DNA from: Metallyticus violacea
Taxonomy: Eukaryota; Arthropoda; Insecta; Mantodea; Metallyticidae
DNA: 64,000 nt
Reading direction: 5' to 3'
Assembly: GCA_030762175.1 (NCBI GenBank)
Contig: CM060846.1
Location: 184,008,041-184,072,040 of the forward strand
Shown in pieces: positions 12,801-23,599 of the stretch. A program made the translations under genes and the position numbers. Numbering within the stretch: position 1 is the first letter of the stretch; each line of letters opens with the position of its first letter. The notes under the pieces were generated by a model. The model saw nothing but the letters and a program-made list of their open reading frames with translations. It searched no databases and was not told the DNA's origin.

Positions 12801-13004
12801 AAAGTTTTAATGAGTACCTTCAACTATTCATAAAACTAACGTTTGACGTTCATAGTAAAGCACACAGCTACAGCATTTAACGTACGCATATGTTTCTCTA
12901 TTAAGCACTCTACTATTAAACTAATCGCACGTTAGCTTTGTCAATAACAGAGAGCTTTATTGCCACGATACTTCAACACCACGATGTAAGAAGTAACCAA
13001 CCAA
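9810..13004. other. AT-rich DNA without recognisable genes
   Basis: Only short chance frames. A GC-richer patch at about 11120-11220 (CGCACGCGTCC, CGCCGGCGG, GGACCGTACGG) stands out but matches no family I know. A short (CA)n tract lies near 12008-12017. Confidence 0.45.
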
Positions 13005-14885
13005 CCAAGTGTTGCCACGTTTTCAATAAAGAAAATCCCCCTTTTGGCCTTCAAAATCCCTCAGAATCAGAGATATTACGTACAATTTTAAAATGTTCCT
13101 ACTGCTCATAAAACCTAATTTTTAAAATACATGTTGGTATCAGATATTTCTATAACCTTGAAATTTTCAAAATTAAATGTTATATACATATTTTATTTTT
13201 ATAATACATGCCTAAAAAAATAAAAAGTATGGTAATATTCATGCACACTCACTTTAGAATTGTGGCATCACCTTAGGCTTCTCGCTTTTGCGGCATTTTT
13301 TGTCATCCTTTGGTTCTTGTATATGTTTTCATCAAATAAGTTCAGCATTTCATAACTAGCAGCATGGTCATAACACGCTTTTCATGTCATTCGTGTCTAA
13401 TTTCACACGCACATATGCAGAAATTGTTTGTGAGGATAATTTGTTCATTTTTCTGGTTTTGATATTGGAAACTTTTATATGGACCACTGAAGCATTAGAG
13501 TGGGGCAAAGAAAGAAAAAATTTAGCAAATTTTGCTTAATTTTTAAACATATATTAACAATTAAAATTCTGGCATTCCTCAATTTGTGTTGACAATTTTA
13601 AATAAACATCTTTAACTTCAGTGAAAAAAAATTATTCTCAAGACACCATTCATTTCCGAGATCATCGTTTTAAATTTTGCGATTAATGATTCTAGTGAAA
13701 TATTGGGTTTTTAATTGTCTTGTTTACTCCCAATGCAACTGGGTGTTCCAAAAACGCCAGACTGCACATTAATTGTATTGGACTGGCAACCTTTTCACCA
13801 ATTCGCCGAACGCTATTTAATAAAATTGCACACAGAGGAAGATGAATGTCTGTAAATCTTTGTATACGTCATAAACAGAGGTCTATCTGTTGATGTTTCT
13901 GCATCTGCTGAGCGTAGTTTGCTGGCTTTCAAAGGAAGTTTGAAGAATGTTTTGGATTACATTTAATGATGACATTTACTATAGTATTTTCAGGTGTAAG
14001 ACATTTTGAGGCTATAATCCTCAAAAATCGTTCAGCTTCCTTAGCAAAGTTGGTATAAGAATCTTCTCAGATTAAAAGAGCATATTTAATGAATTAACGG
14101 TAGGAAGAAAATAGTTTAGAAATTGCAGATATGCTGTATTAAAGGGACTATTTAATTAGAAAATACCAAATGTGCTACAGAATTTCTATCTCTCAATTTT
14201 AGCCTATGCAAATAAGCTAAATAGAACCTACTAATGATGGAGAACTCTTAGACACACAGTTCCCCAGAGCCAACCACCTTCTTTTAGAGGGGTTTGTCAT
14301 CTTTTGATGACTCGCGCTTAACTAATCTAGAATATTTTGTCGTTTCGGATTTCTGAAGAGGTAAAAATAAATGAGATGTAACAATGACTTAAAAATATTT
14401 TTCGGAAGCCATTCCGATGCAACCCCGGCAACCAACTTAAGAGAATGGCAAATACAACCAAAAACAAATATTTCGTGATTTTCGTTCAGAAGTCGAGATA
14501 CAAAAGAAATTGTGCTTTCCCATTATGACACAGGCGTTATTATTACAGAAACCAAAAAATGTCTTTTCCGCGGGTTATCATCACCGTCAATGGTGTTTCA
14601 TTACACATACTACAGAAACTATTAACGAAGTAATATTTTAAGATAATGCTGAAACGTCTAATGAGGAAACATTCTTAATTAAAAGCAGAATTGCATGGGA
14701 AAACGAATTGGAGTTCTTTCAAAACAGTCATAAAATACATTTCTAAAAAGTTGGAAATATTTTTTAATGTTTAAAATTTAAATTTAAAAGTCCTTACATT
14801 TCCAAAGAATTCCCTCATTCCATTTCGGGTTGAAAAATGCCTACGCCGTGGGAAAAGTCCCTCGGCCTGGAAACATTGGTAACCG
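13005..14885 (+). mobile_element. Probable hAT element remnant
   Basis: Inside this interval lies a hAT dimerisation-domain scrap (13885-13965). The left side reads ACCAAGTGTTGCCACG, and the reverse complement of the right side (about 14862-14882) reads ACCAATGTTTCCAGG, which pair imperfectly as short terminal inverted repeats and resemble the CAGTGTTGCCA style ends of some hAT families. I could not find a clean 8-bp duplication. The boundaries are therefore provisional. The rest of the interval has no readable transposase. Confidence 0.4.
13885..13965 (+). pseudogene. hAT transposase C-terminal dimerisation motif
   Basis: One open stretch reads LSVDVSASAERSLLAFKG followed by SLKNVLDYI and a stop. 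The ASAERSF-like core followed by a K and an LKN block is the signature of the hAT-family C-terminal dimerisation region. The downstream stretch contains TFTIVFSGVRHFEAI but the frame is broken. Only this motif is supportable; the catalytic part is not readable. Confidence 0.6.
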
Positions 14886-15443
14886 AAGACCTTAGCGGCA
14901 CCTTGAGCCAAGCAAACTGTTAGTGTGTGTCGGAATTAGAAGGCCTATCTTTTTCGCTCTTCAACTTATCTACGGAACCAAAGATAAAAAGCGATACACG
15001 CTGAGTTACGTTATTTTCTTTCGAGTTAAATGTCCAAAGATACAAACACAATGCAGCAATGAAACTGTATAAAAAGTATTGCCTTTTTAACGAGTAATAA
15101 TTATCTTCACACCGTTATAATCAATTTTTGTAATAGAAAGAATGTGACACGAGTTTAACTCGCCATTTACTCTGGGTCGGTGTCAACAGATGGTATGTCG
15201 TTGTTGTCTTCAGATGAATACTGGAGACAGACAATCGCATGTTCAATCATGGTCGTAGAAAACGGATTACAAGTTCCAATAACTGTGTTCAATTTTTTCA
15301 ATAATTAGTCCAAATAAGAAAGTTAACGCCATTGAAGGACCTTTGTAGAAGACCAATAGCTTATTAACAGCCCGCCCCTTTTAACATTCTGAAATTTCAC
15401 ATCCCATTTTACTTGCAATCACATTTTGATTGGGTTGAAAATA
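14886..15443. other. Mostly unassigned; possible C-terminal coding scrap
   Basis: On the minus strand about 15160-15310 stays open and reads TMIEHAIVCLQYSSEDN then NDIPSVDTDPE before a stop. An acidic tail of this kind is common at the end of transposases, but I cannot name a family. The remainder shows nothing. Confidence 0.3.
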
Positions 15444-15469
15444 CGAGGGCTATACGGAAATGATTTATA

Positions 15470-16424
15470 GAAGTATTTGTTTCTTTTTTTATACAAAGTG
15501 GTTCAATACTCATGGAATCTCTCAATATCCTCCCCATATCAAGGCACCATTGCCATATTCGTGGTAACTCCATTATGTAATAGCGAAACGACTGTTGGGA
15601 GTACTACGTCACAGCTCGTGGACAGCCGCCTGAATTTCCTCGTTGTTGCTGAAAGTTTTATTTCGCAGCCAGTCCTTCGTGTTGTCGAATAAGGCATAAT
15701 CAGACGGAGCGAGATCCGGTGAATATGGTGGATGGGACACAACCGCAGCTATGCCAACTTTGCGGTCGCTCTTTCGCCTTTGCTGAACCCTGCATCTAAG
15801 TCGTGTAACGGTCTCGCTGTTGACAAGCAACTCTTAAGGAAGTCAGTCCATTAGCAATAAGCCTGAAGTGTTCCAAAAGACGGTGATCCTTTGCTTGCCT
15901 GCAGATGGGCAGCACGAAATTTCTTAGGCCGAGGAATCGCTGGATGTTTCCATTGCATGAATTGGACTGTCTTCTCTTGTATGTGGTAGCGCTACATTGA
16001 CTCGTCACCACTCACCACACCGCCACGGGTGGCCGAGGTCGTTAAGGCACGGACTCGTGAGCGGGAGGTCTGCGGTTCGAATCCCGCCAGGACCATCCTC
16101 CCTGACTGGGGTTTTTTCCAGGTTTTCCTCAGTCTTCATAACTGGCAAATGCCGGGGAGGTACCTAAACTTAGGCCTGGAACGATTCCTTCCTTAAAAAA
16201 AAAAAAATATCCTTTCCCAATTTATCATTTCATCTCATGTATCATCAGTGTCCACCGCCTGTGGTGCCTCAGTAGTAAAAACGGGCGTTAAACACTACTC
16301 AAAAAAAAAAAAAAAAAAAACCACTCACCAGCATCTCCAAAAAAATTCAGATCTTCATTATGCATTTCAAATAGCCGACGACAGACTTAAAACGCTTTGT
16401 CCTTCTATGCCTGCTGTTTATTTA
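15470..16424 (-). pseudogene. mariner transposase, central and C-terminal parts, broken
   Basis: Minus-strand motifs: LFEMHNEDLNFFGDAGE (about 16335-16390, before the SINE in transcription order), DES at about 15995, then MQWKHPAIPRPKKFRAAHL (about 15915-15965), and HPPYSPDLAPSDYALF (about 15697-15745) followed by KDWLRNKTFSNNEEIQAAV. These are mariner (DD34D) landmarks: the first Asp context, the tryptophan-lysine-histidine-proline strand, and the final Asp in PDLAPSDY. The second Asp region (HDNARPH) is not readable. Reading frame changes at least twice between landmarks and a SINE-A copy splits the gene, so it is inactive. C-terminal residues continue to about 15500. Confidence 0.8.
16018..16320 (+). 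mobile_element. SINE-A, full length, inserted in mariner
   Basis: A near-consensus copy: CCGCCACGGGTGGCCGAGG head with intact A and B boxes (GGTTCGAATCC), body, ACGGGCGTTAAACAC end and an A-rich tail of about 18. It is flanked by identical 10-bp target duplications CCACTCACCA at 16008-16017 and 16321-16330. The intact duplication and promoter boxes suggest relatively recent insertion. Confidence 0.95.
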
Positions 16425-16692
16425 GTTTATTTACGGACGCTCTTTAACATCTCAAGTCATCAGTGTCCTATTCTATTCAGCGGTGAAACGACTGATAAAT
16501 TTTATTCATGTTTCTTCTTTCAGACTTGATGTTCTTTTGCGTGCCATAAATCTAAGACACCGGACCCACGGCTTTACTTCCCTTTCGAAGAAAGCCATAC
16601 TTAGGATTCTTACATCCGATAAAAGCTCATCGACGATGACCGAAATTGAACTGCAAGGCAAGTACGGTTACCACTAGGCCACCATGGACTGA
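16420..16692 (-). mobile_element. SINE-B, diverged, inserted in mariner
   Basis: On the plus strand it begins at the SINE-B tail (TTTATTTACGGACGCTCTTTAACATC) and ends at the head (TACGGTTACCACTAGGCCACC). The B box is badly decayed (the usual GGTTCGAACCCG has become CAGTTCAATTTCGG-like). It is older than the SINE-B copies at 41.6, 42.6 and 61.2 kb. Confidence 0.88.
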
Positions 16693-16750
16693 CTCTTCTG
16701 TCTGCGTCAAGTCCGTGGAACCCAATGCACGTCTTTTTCACAATTTTTAA

Positions 16751-17020
16751 TAGTTTTTAAGGCCCGTTTTTACTACTGATGCACGACAGGCGATGCACAC
16801 TGATGATACATGAGATGAAATGATATATTGGGAAAGGATTTTTTATGGAAGGAAACGTTCTACGCATATGTTAAAGGCACCACCCCGGCGTTTGCCATTT
16901 ATGAGGGCTGAGGAAAACCTGGAAAAAACCTCATTCAGAGAGGAAGGTCCTGGCGGGATTCGAACCCCAGACCTCCCGCTCACGAGTCCGCGCCTTAATG
17001 ACCTCGGTGACCCGTGGCGG
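16751..17020 (-). mobile_element. SINE-A, full length, inserted in mariner
   Basis: The minus strand carries CCGCCACGGGTCACCGAGGTCATTAAGGCGCGG, the B box GGTTCGAATCCC, the body and the GGCCTTAAAAACTA end. The A box carries a change (TCACCGAGG rather than TGGCCGAGG). The mariner flank resumes at 17021. Confidence 0.92.
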
Positions 17021-17479
17021 TCAATTTGTCGTAAATGATGGTGCGCAGTTGCTCCGTCGAGGCCTGTGTGACTTTCCGGTTCATCAAAGGTTGTGAGCTA
17101 TCTGCCTTGAATTCAGATACAACCTCATATTCCTGGGATCAGTACTCGCATTCTTGTGTGCAGATTTCCTGCGCTGCCAAACCCATCCAGTCTTCTGTGC
17201 AGGAACTTCTTTAACACATTAGGCAGTTAACATGTATGAATTTCTGCAGATTTGACGCCATCCTTCCACAAAAACATGTAGTTCATATTTGCATATGATA
17301 GTTGCCTTCCATCTGACCCACGCCTTTATTAATTAAAAAAAAAAAAACGAATACTGTCCTTTCGCTACACGCTTAGCCTACAACTGCCCTCTAGCGTTTG
17401 CATCAGTCCATAGCCCTACGAATAGACGTGCCCATAGATTGCAGTAACGTTATTGTAAACCATTATCGAACGCCCCTCG

Positions 17480-18189
17480 TACAATAGTAAGTTAAAATAT
17501 TAATAGAACATGCCTGCATGACTGGACCATTTCATCAAAGGCATGTTATTTTTCTCTAAAAATATATATAATCATCTAAATTATTTCTTAATTGGAATAG
17601 AGTAAGGCATTTTAATACAATATCTCTGCATATAACTGAAGATAGCCGATTTACTCCAGGAACATTTCGGTTTGGAATCAATTATTCTGTTATTAATATG
17701 AGGCATGCCACATATTTATACACTTCCTCTAAAGAGGTTAGTTCACAAATTTCCAATCCTCTTTCTAGTGTCAAGTATGAAAGAGAAATGTGACAACATG
17801 TTTTATACGCTCGAAATGTTAATATATGGTCACGACCGGGGAAAAAATACTTAAGATAACGATAAGGGCAACTCTCTATAAGGGATGAGACAGCCTTAAG
17901 TTCAGAAAAGAAAAGTATACGAATAGACTTACCTCACAGTACGGCAAGGCAGTTAACGTAGGCAGCTCAGTAAGTTTTTAATTCAAAAGTATTATAAACC
18001 TAAAGGAAATAATTTCGTGTGACTAGTATTTGCAAAAATGAAAGATTTCTTTCGTGTTCTGGATATTAAAAGTATGCCACAATCGCTAATTTTAAATAGT
18101 TACGATGCGTTTGTATCTACTTGCACTGCAGAAGTGCACTGCCGAAAGGCTAGCCAGAAAGCAACAATGTTTTGCCCTTATGAATGCGG
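17480..18189. other. No recognisable gene
   Basis: AT-rich. A 70-codon frame (18038-18250, plus) with several cysteines runs into the arm of the following composite element. It matches no family I know and is not repeated next to the other arms, so I leave it uncalled. Confidence 0.45.
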
Positions 18190-19340
18190 TAAGAAAAATT
18201 CAAAACTATTATGCGCTGTAATCTACTTCCCGAGAGCAGTACCTGAGTAGTGCATATCCATTTTTCTGTGACGAAAAGGCTTTTGCGCCTAGCACTACTA
18301 GTGTGTTAGCACCAGCAGTGTCCTCGAACACAGCATCCAGCAACAACCAGGCGATAAGGAACATTATTTATTATGCAAAATGGAAAGAATGTGGACCTGC
18401 AAAAAGATTTGTTGGGATAAGGATTTGCCAACGTTCAAGATCGATTTTATTTAATGGCCGGAAATTTGTCGATCTTCAAAGATCTGGTGGGGAGGGGTTT
18501 TATTTTATTGAATGACAGGACATCCCCCACACAGCAGTCAACTAAGGAGGGACTATGGCGAGAATGCCGAACTGCAAAAAGATTCGGTGGGAAGTGGATG
18601 GGATATTGCTTTCTTACCGACCTTTAGGGATATGTAAAGATAGGGTTTATTTCGTTTAATGGCATAAAATTGGTCGACATGGCATAAAATTGAAAGATCT
18701 GGTGCGAATGAATGAATGAATGAATGAATGAATGAATGAATGGTATTTAACGCCTGTTTTTGCTATAGAGGCACCACAGGCGATGAAAGTGATGATACAT
18801 GAAATGAAATGACATATTAGGGGAGGATTTATTAAATGGCATTTGCCATTTACGAGGACTGAGGAAAACGTGGAAAACACCCCAGTCAGGGAGGACGGTC
18901 CTGGCGATATTCGAACCCAGGCCTCCCGCTCACGAGTCCGTGCCTTAACCACCTCGGCCACCCGTGGCGGTCTCTCTGGTGCGAAGGGGTTCTGTTTTAT
19001 TGAATTGACAAAATATTAATTAAAATTTGCTTGAGTAAGCATATTTCATGGGCGAGCATTGTTTTTATTAAGTGCTAGATGTCGAGGAAATTGTGTGTTT
19101 GTAAAACATATTAAAACCAATATATAAATGTTACGATGCAAAAATGCTGTTATTACACAAACATTTTATGTAAAAAATCATGTTATACAAAAAATGTTAT
19201 GATGAAAAAATATGCAGAAAATTTACGATTTATAAATAATTTTGGTCACCACTGTGTACATAGTACTGTTATATTGCAACGTTAAATTGTGCAAATATTT
19301 GTAAATTTGCAATATTTTCAGAAGAAATATAACATAGCAT
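18190..19340 (+). repeat. Left arm of composite element
   Basis: The arm starts near AAAACTATTATGCGC and holds the landmark blocks GTTAGCACCAGCAGTGTCC, a repeated GGATTTGCCAACGTTC/AAGATCGATTTTATTTAATGG unit, GTCGATCTTCAAAGATCTGG and TTCATGGGCGAGCATTG. Internally the phrase '(G)ATCTGGTG..GGG.TTTTATT..ATTGA' recurs about every 100-250 bp, so the arm itself is partly tandem. It is interrupted by a SINE-A copy (18709-18974). A third relative lies at 55020-55480. Confidence 0.65.
18709..18974 (-). mobile_element. SINE-A with (AATG)n tail in the left arm
   Basis: The minus-strand copy has a full head (CCGCCACGGGTGGCCGAGGTGG) and ends in a tail of about eight ATTC units (plus strand AATG, 18707-18741) instead of poly-A. 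Target duplications TCTGGTGCGAA at 18698-18708 and 18975-18985 are identical. The 47.7-kb copy has the same tail type. Confidence 0.95.
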
Positions 19341-19730
19341 TTACGTACCCCAAGTCCGCTGCTGCGGTGATGGTTGTAGCTCGTGTTTCATCGAATTACT
19401 GAGCGTGGCGAGACTGTGTGGCACACGTTTTCCTTACCGGTAGCAAAATTCTCGAGTCCCGAGCCTCTCTCGAGCGATAGCGGAGAAAGCAGAAGGTAGT
19501 AAACTTTCACAGATATATAATAACGCTCTCAAGCACAACGACATTATAGGTCAGACTGTTACAGCATCATGCTATAGTTGTGATTTCGAATCTTCACATA
19601 CGGATGCTTTTTTTCTGCCGGAGTTAAAGGAAATTTCCGTCTATTATGATTTATTCGCCAACATAGTACCACGCACATTGATATTTGCAACTTTTTTTTC
19701 TGTTGGAATTAAATGAGATCTGGCATAATT

Positions 19731-20033
19731 ACAGTGAATTACCAACCCCCATCAATTTATATTTGCGAAAAGAAGGCGAGCGTAAGCATTCAGGCCGTAG
19801 CGTGCCGCAGCAAACCTGTCGGTCCACCGGTTTCAAGGATTTACCCGAGGTTATCGTTTGTGTTAATGTGTGTATATATTTATTAATTGCAATCCGAATA
19901 AGACTACGTGTTGTAAAATTTACAGTGATTTACCTGCCCCTATCAACTTCTGCTTTACCAAATAAGCATATGCCAACAGGCCGTAGCGAACCGCACTAAA
20001 CTACCGGGTTCACCGGTTTCAAGGATTTACCTG
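19731..20033 (+). repeat. Tandem duplication, two units about 190 bp apart
   Basis: Unit 1 (19731-19847) and unit 2 (19922-20033) share CAGTGA-TTACC, CCCC-ATCAA, CAGGCCGTAGCG and CACCGGTTTCAAGGATTTACC. Both then run toward TTAATGTGTGTG; after unit 2 that has grown into a (TG)n tract. Confidence 0.8.
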
Positions 20034-20039
20034 CAATTA

Positions 20040-20066
20040 ATGTGTGTGTGTGTGTGTGTGTGTGTG
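20040..20066 (+). repeat. (TG)n microsatellite
   Basis: About 13 uninterrupted TG dinucleotides at the end of the 190-bp duplication; the matching place after unit 1 has only GTGTTAATGTGTGT. Confidence 0.95.
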
Positions 20067-20568
20067 AATTAACTGGGTATTCCAATAAGCCAAAACCGTT
20101 AAGAGAGAACACCTCAGTTTTGAAATAAGGGACAACATATTGCAGCCAGTAATTTACGGAGGACAACGCACAAGTTACATTATCCCTTACGAAAAATTAA
20201 CGCATTTAACTTTAACAAGCGGTTACGTAAATAGAGAGGAAAAAAAACCTATTTCCACTCGGAAATGAAAAGTTTGCCTCAGACTGTGGCGGGCAAGTGT
20301 AAGCAAGATTTTTTGCATAGTCGCCCTTCGTAAAAATCCCAAATATCAATTCCCGAAAAATATATCCATTGTTGGTTTGACATGGGTATTTTGAAGCTGA
20401 GATATGTGATTACATATAAGTGATATAGATGTTTTTCCATTCTTTCAAAGAAGAATGCACTTTACGTAGATGTGGTAGCTGAGACATACATGTGAGAATT
20501 GCTAATAACGATTTGGTTGGTATTATTGTATCTAACACAACGAGTGCACAGTAGCGTACTGCTAAAAT

Positions 20569-20590
20569 TAATGATTATGCATAATCATTA
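20569..20590. repeat. Perfect 22-bp palindrome
   Basis: TAATGATTATG is followed immediately by its exact reverse complement. It sits directly before the first unit of the 240-bp tandem array. Confidence 0.95.
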
Positions 20591-20591
20591 G

Positions 20592-21460
20592 AGATCATTA
20601 AACACAGCGAGACAGTGATATTTTCCTTAATTATATACTTTTGTTGAATGATTTAACACTCTTAATTTCTACACCAAAATGTATTTTTGAATGAATTATT
20701 AATTTACAAATAATGAAAACTTTCTTTATTTTCATACTTTTTTGCAAAGCTAAACAGTTTTAAGATTTCTAATATTCACTAACGATATTTATTTGAAGAA
20801 AAAATAAAGTGCAAACTTAGCAACACGAAAGATCAACAAGAACAGGGAGATAGCGATATTTTTCCTATTTATATAGTTTTGTTGAATGGTTTAAAACTGT
20901 TAAATCCTATTGCAGAATATATCTTTGAATGAATTATTAGCAGACATTGAAAACATTTTAATTACGTCTTTTTTTTTTTTTTTGCAAAGTTAAACAGTTT
21001 TGAGTTTCTAACATTAATTAACATTCTATATTTGAAGAAAAAAGTAGTAAAAATAGAGTGAAAACTTAACAATGCCATAGATCAGTAAATACAATAAGAT
21101 AACGACATTTTCCCTAATTATAATGTTTTGTTGAATGATTTAAAACACTTAATTTCTACCAAAACGTATTTTTGAATGAATTATTAATTGACAGGGAGTG
21201 AAAGCATTATTTAAATTTTTTTTTTGCAAGTAAACAGTTTCGATTTTTCTAATATTCACTAACGTTACCTATTTTAAGTAAAAAGTAGTATAAAATAGAG
21301 TGAAAAATTAGCAACGCGAGAAATCATTAAATAGAGGGAGATAGTCCTATTTTTTCTAATTATGTAATTTTGTTGAATGAATTAAAACACTTAACTTCTA
21401 TTGCAAAACATATCTTTGAAAGAATTATTAATTAACAGAAGATGGAAATATTCTTTATAT
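20592..21460 (+). repeat. Satellite-like tandem array, period about 240 bp
   Basis: Units start at about 20592, 20831, 21081 and 21323 (periods 239, 250 and 242 bp; the last unit is partial). Each holds GAGATAG-GATATTTT, TTTTGTTGAATGATTTAAAACAC, TTTGAATGAATTATTA, a T run, GCAAAG-TAAACAGTTT and ATTTGAAGAAAAAAG. Divergence between units is moderate, so it is not a freshly amplified array. Confidence 0.88.
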
Positions 21461-21899
21461 TGCATTAATAAGTTCCCAAAAATTTGCCTTTATCATTCCC
21501 ACCCAATGTCACCACCCTCATGTGACATTCCCCCTCCACACCTCTCGGCATAGTTAGCCAGGATTCATCCAAATTTTCGTTAATATGAAGTCAGAGGGCA
21601 CGGAGGAAAGTAGGTTCACCTCACCTTGTTTGATTGTAAAATGTTTTCGCACAGCCAACATCGTAAAATATTGCAAAATTAATAAACATTTACACACTTT
21701 AACATTGGAGCTTATTAATTCAATGTATGTCACAAATATTTTTAATTATTCGTTTGCATACGTTTTACAATCATACCATATGCGCACCTCCTTACATTTT
21801 TAAAAATCTTTAGCTGATAAAAATACGGAAAACTATTAAATTGCCACATATCGCGTTAAACTATTTTTGGTTATAGAAGTAGTAAACCCTAAGACGGTG

Positions 21900-23595
21900 T
21901 ACAATTTTTTTTTTTTTTTTTTTTGCGGAAAACTGCTCATTTTTACAAAAAGGAAACTGTTTCACTGTTGTGTGTTAAAAGCGAATCGCGAGAGGAAATA
22001 TTCCTTTTTTATATCTTTGTTGCAAAGATAAACATTGTTTATTACACGTTTTGACAAACTTATTGAATTATCGTGAAAAAAAATATAAACGTTCTTCTAA
22101 TTTGTACCTGACCCTATATATAATTAGTTATACGTGAACTCCGAAAAAAATGAAACAAATTTAAGAAACTATTGCACATCAGGGTGAAATACGTTTGAAA
22201 GGAAGGGGAAATGGTCGACAGGAATAAAAATAAGTATAATGAAAAAAGTACGACATAAAATAAGACTAATGCAAATCATACATAGGTATATTTTATTATA
22301 AGCGGCGCAATATAGGAGAGGGTACAGTACAAGGTAACAGAATAGTTTTTTGTCTGTTATTCCAGATTCGTTTGCACTTACAAGTGCAGGTTTGCAAATG
22401 TTTACTGATTGATAAAGTTGTTTGCACAACAAATTTTATAAGCTTGACACATTACCCCGTTGGTTAATACAAGTATTGGTGAAATGATTATATTATTTAA
22501 AAACTATAACTAAAATTTATATTTTAATATGCATTAAAAGATAGCATAAAATCAAATAATTGGAAAAAAACATGATTAACCTGATATTCCTTGACTTAAA
22601 ACTCATTGTTTCTAGCAATAATTGCTAATTAAGAAATTAAACACATTCAAACATATTCAAACAAGAAATACAATACATGTCCTTGTACACACAGCTGTGT
22701 TTATGTAAAAATAGTAGTGTAATATTATGGAGATTGCAAGTACTTTTGCTTGACAGCACAAACATTTTGGATAAAGCACCGGACATTGGTAGAATAACAG
22801 TACTTGTTCAATTTGTTTCATAATAAATTTACGTAGTAACTCATATCCGGAATCTTCTATCCCGTCACACGAATGTGGATCTGATTATGCTATAGCGATA
22901 CTATATGTAACTTCGCGAAAAAGAGAAATTTTCTTCTTAATGACTGATATATTTATAGTTGATGAAATAAGTATTTCAAAAGCAGGTAAACGAGATATTA
23001 TCATTCTCACACTTGACAAATCCTGGCTTGATTTTAAACCAAAAAAAAAAAAAAATTATCTTTTCAACGACTCAGTCACCATTGCGCATGCGTAATATCT
23101 CAATACCTCTCTTCGTTTTCACACAATGAGGTTAGTTTTTCTCATCTACTAGCCCAACATTGCTACAGGAGCGAAGAGATTATAAGAAATACCTGACCCT
23201 AGATAAAAATACCGATATGTCATAACAGAAAAAAATTCTAAAAAGGAATTCGCAAGGCATGGAAATACATTTAACAGGCACCAACTTTTTTTTGTTATTG
23301 TCATAAATGCCACAACCTGGGGGGGGCGGGAAATATTGAATACGCATTAACAGATAAAATACCAGACTCAATAGAAAACAATGAAAATCCATTGACGCAG
23401 ATAAAAATACCTGACCTTGGAAGGGTGAAAAGACAGACAAGACAGGCCCGAAACTCCCTGGCGTCTAAACAGGTAGAAACCTGTTTGAGGTTTAAAATAT
23501 GTGCCATGCAGCTTTCACTACACTCAGGAGGTAGCTGGAATCCGAGCTAGAACCACTACAGCAGCATTTGCTTTAGGGTGTGTCTTAAAATGCTA
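21900..23595 (+). repeat. Long dispersed segment, copy 1 (mate at 60.9-64.0 kb)
   Basis: This segment shares ordered blocks with about 60940-63990 in the same orientation: TGAATTATCGTGA, CATCAGGGTGAAA with GGGAAATGG, GTGTAATATTATGGAGATTGCAAGTAC, AAAAGCAG then GATAAATCCTGGCTT-type wording, CAGTCACCATTGCGC, ATACCTGACC, and near the end GTGTGT followed by TTATTTTATATTTTTT. Unrelated inserts (SINEs, poly-A runs, a 105-bp array) lengthen the mate. No coding sequence is recognised in either. Confidence 0.7.
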
Positions 23596-23599
23596 TTTT

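Larger units (their letters stand above)
15444..17479 (-). mobile_element. mariner element with three nested SINEs
   Basis: The ends form matching terminal inverted repeats. The left end reads TACGAGGGCTATACGGAAATG and the reverse complement of the right end reads TACGAGGGGCGTTCGATAATG, each including the TA expected from mariner target duplication. Inside, minus-strand transposase motifs run in the right order. The span holds SINE-A (plus, 16018), SINE-B (minus, 16420) and SINE-A (minus, 16751). Subtracting these leaves roughly 1.2 kb, close to a normal mariner of about 1.3 kb. The first and third insertions are in opposite orientations, so they are independent events. Confidence 0.82.

Noticed and set aside
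15160..15310. Named transposase tail on the minus strand
   Set aside because: An acidic C-terminus is suggestive but too short to assign to any family.
16018..16095. Functional tRNA genes at the SINE heads
   Set aside because: Anticodon arms do not fold properly, the acceptor end is not followed by a normal terminus, and each head continues into a SINE body with target duplications.
18038..18250. 70-codon Cys-containing frame as the gene of the composite element
   Set aside because: It overlaps the outer edge of the left arm, is not present beside the other arms, and has no recognisable motif.
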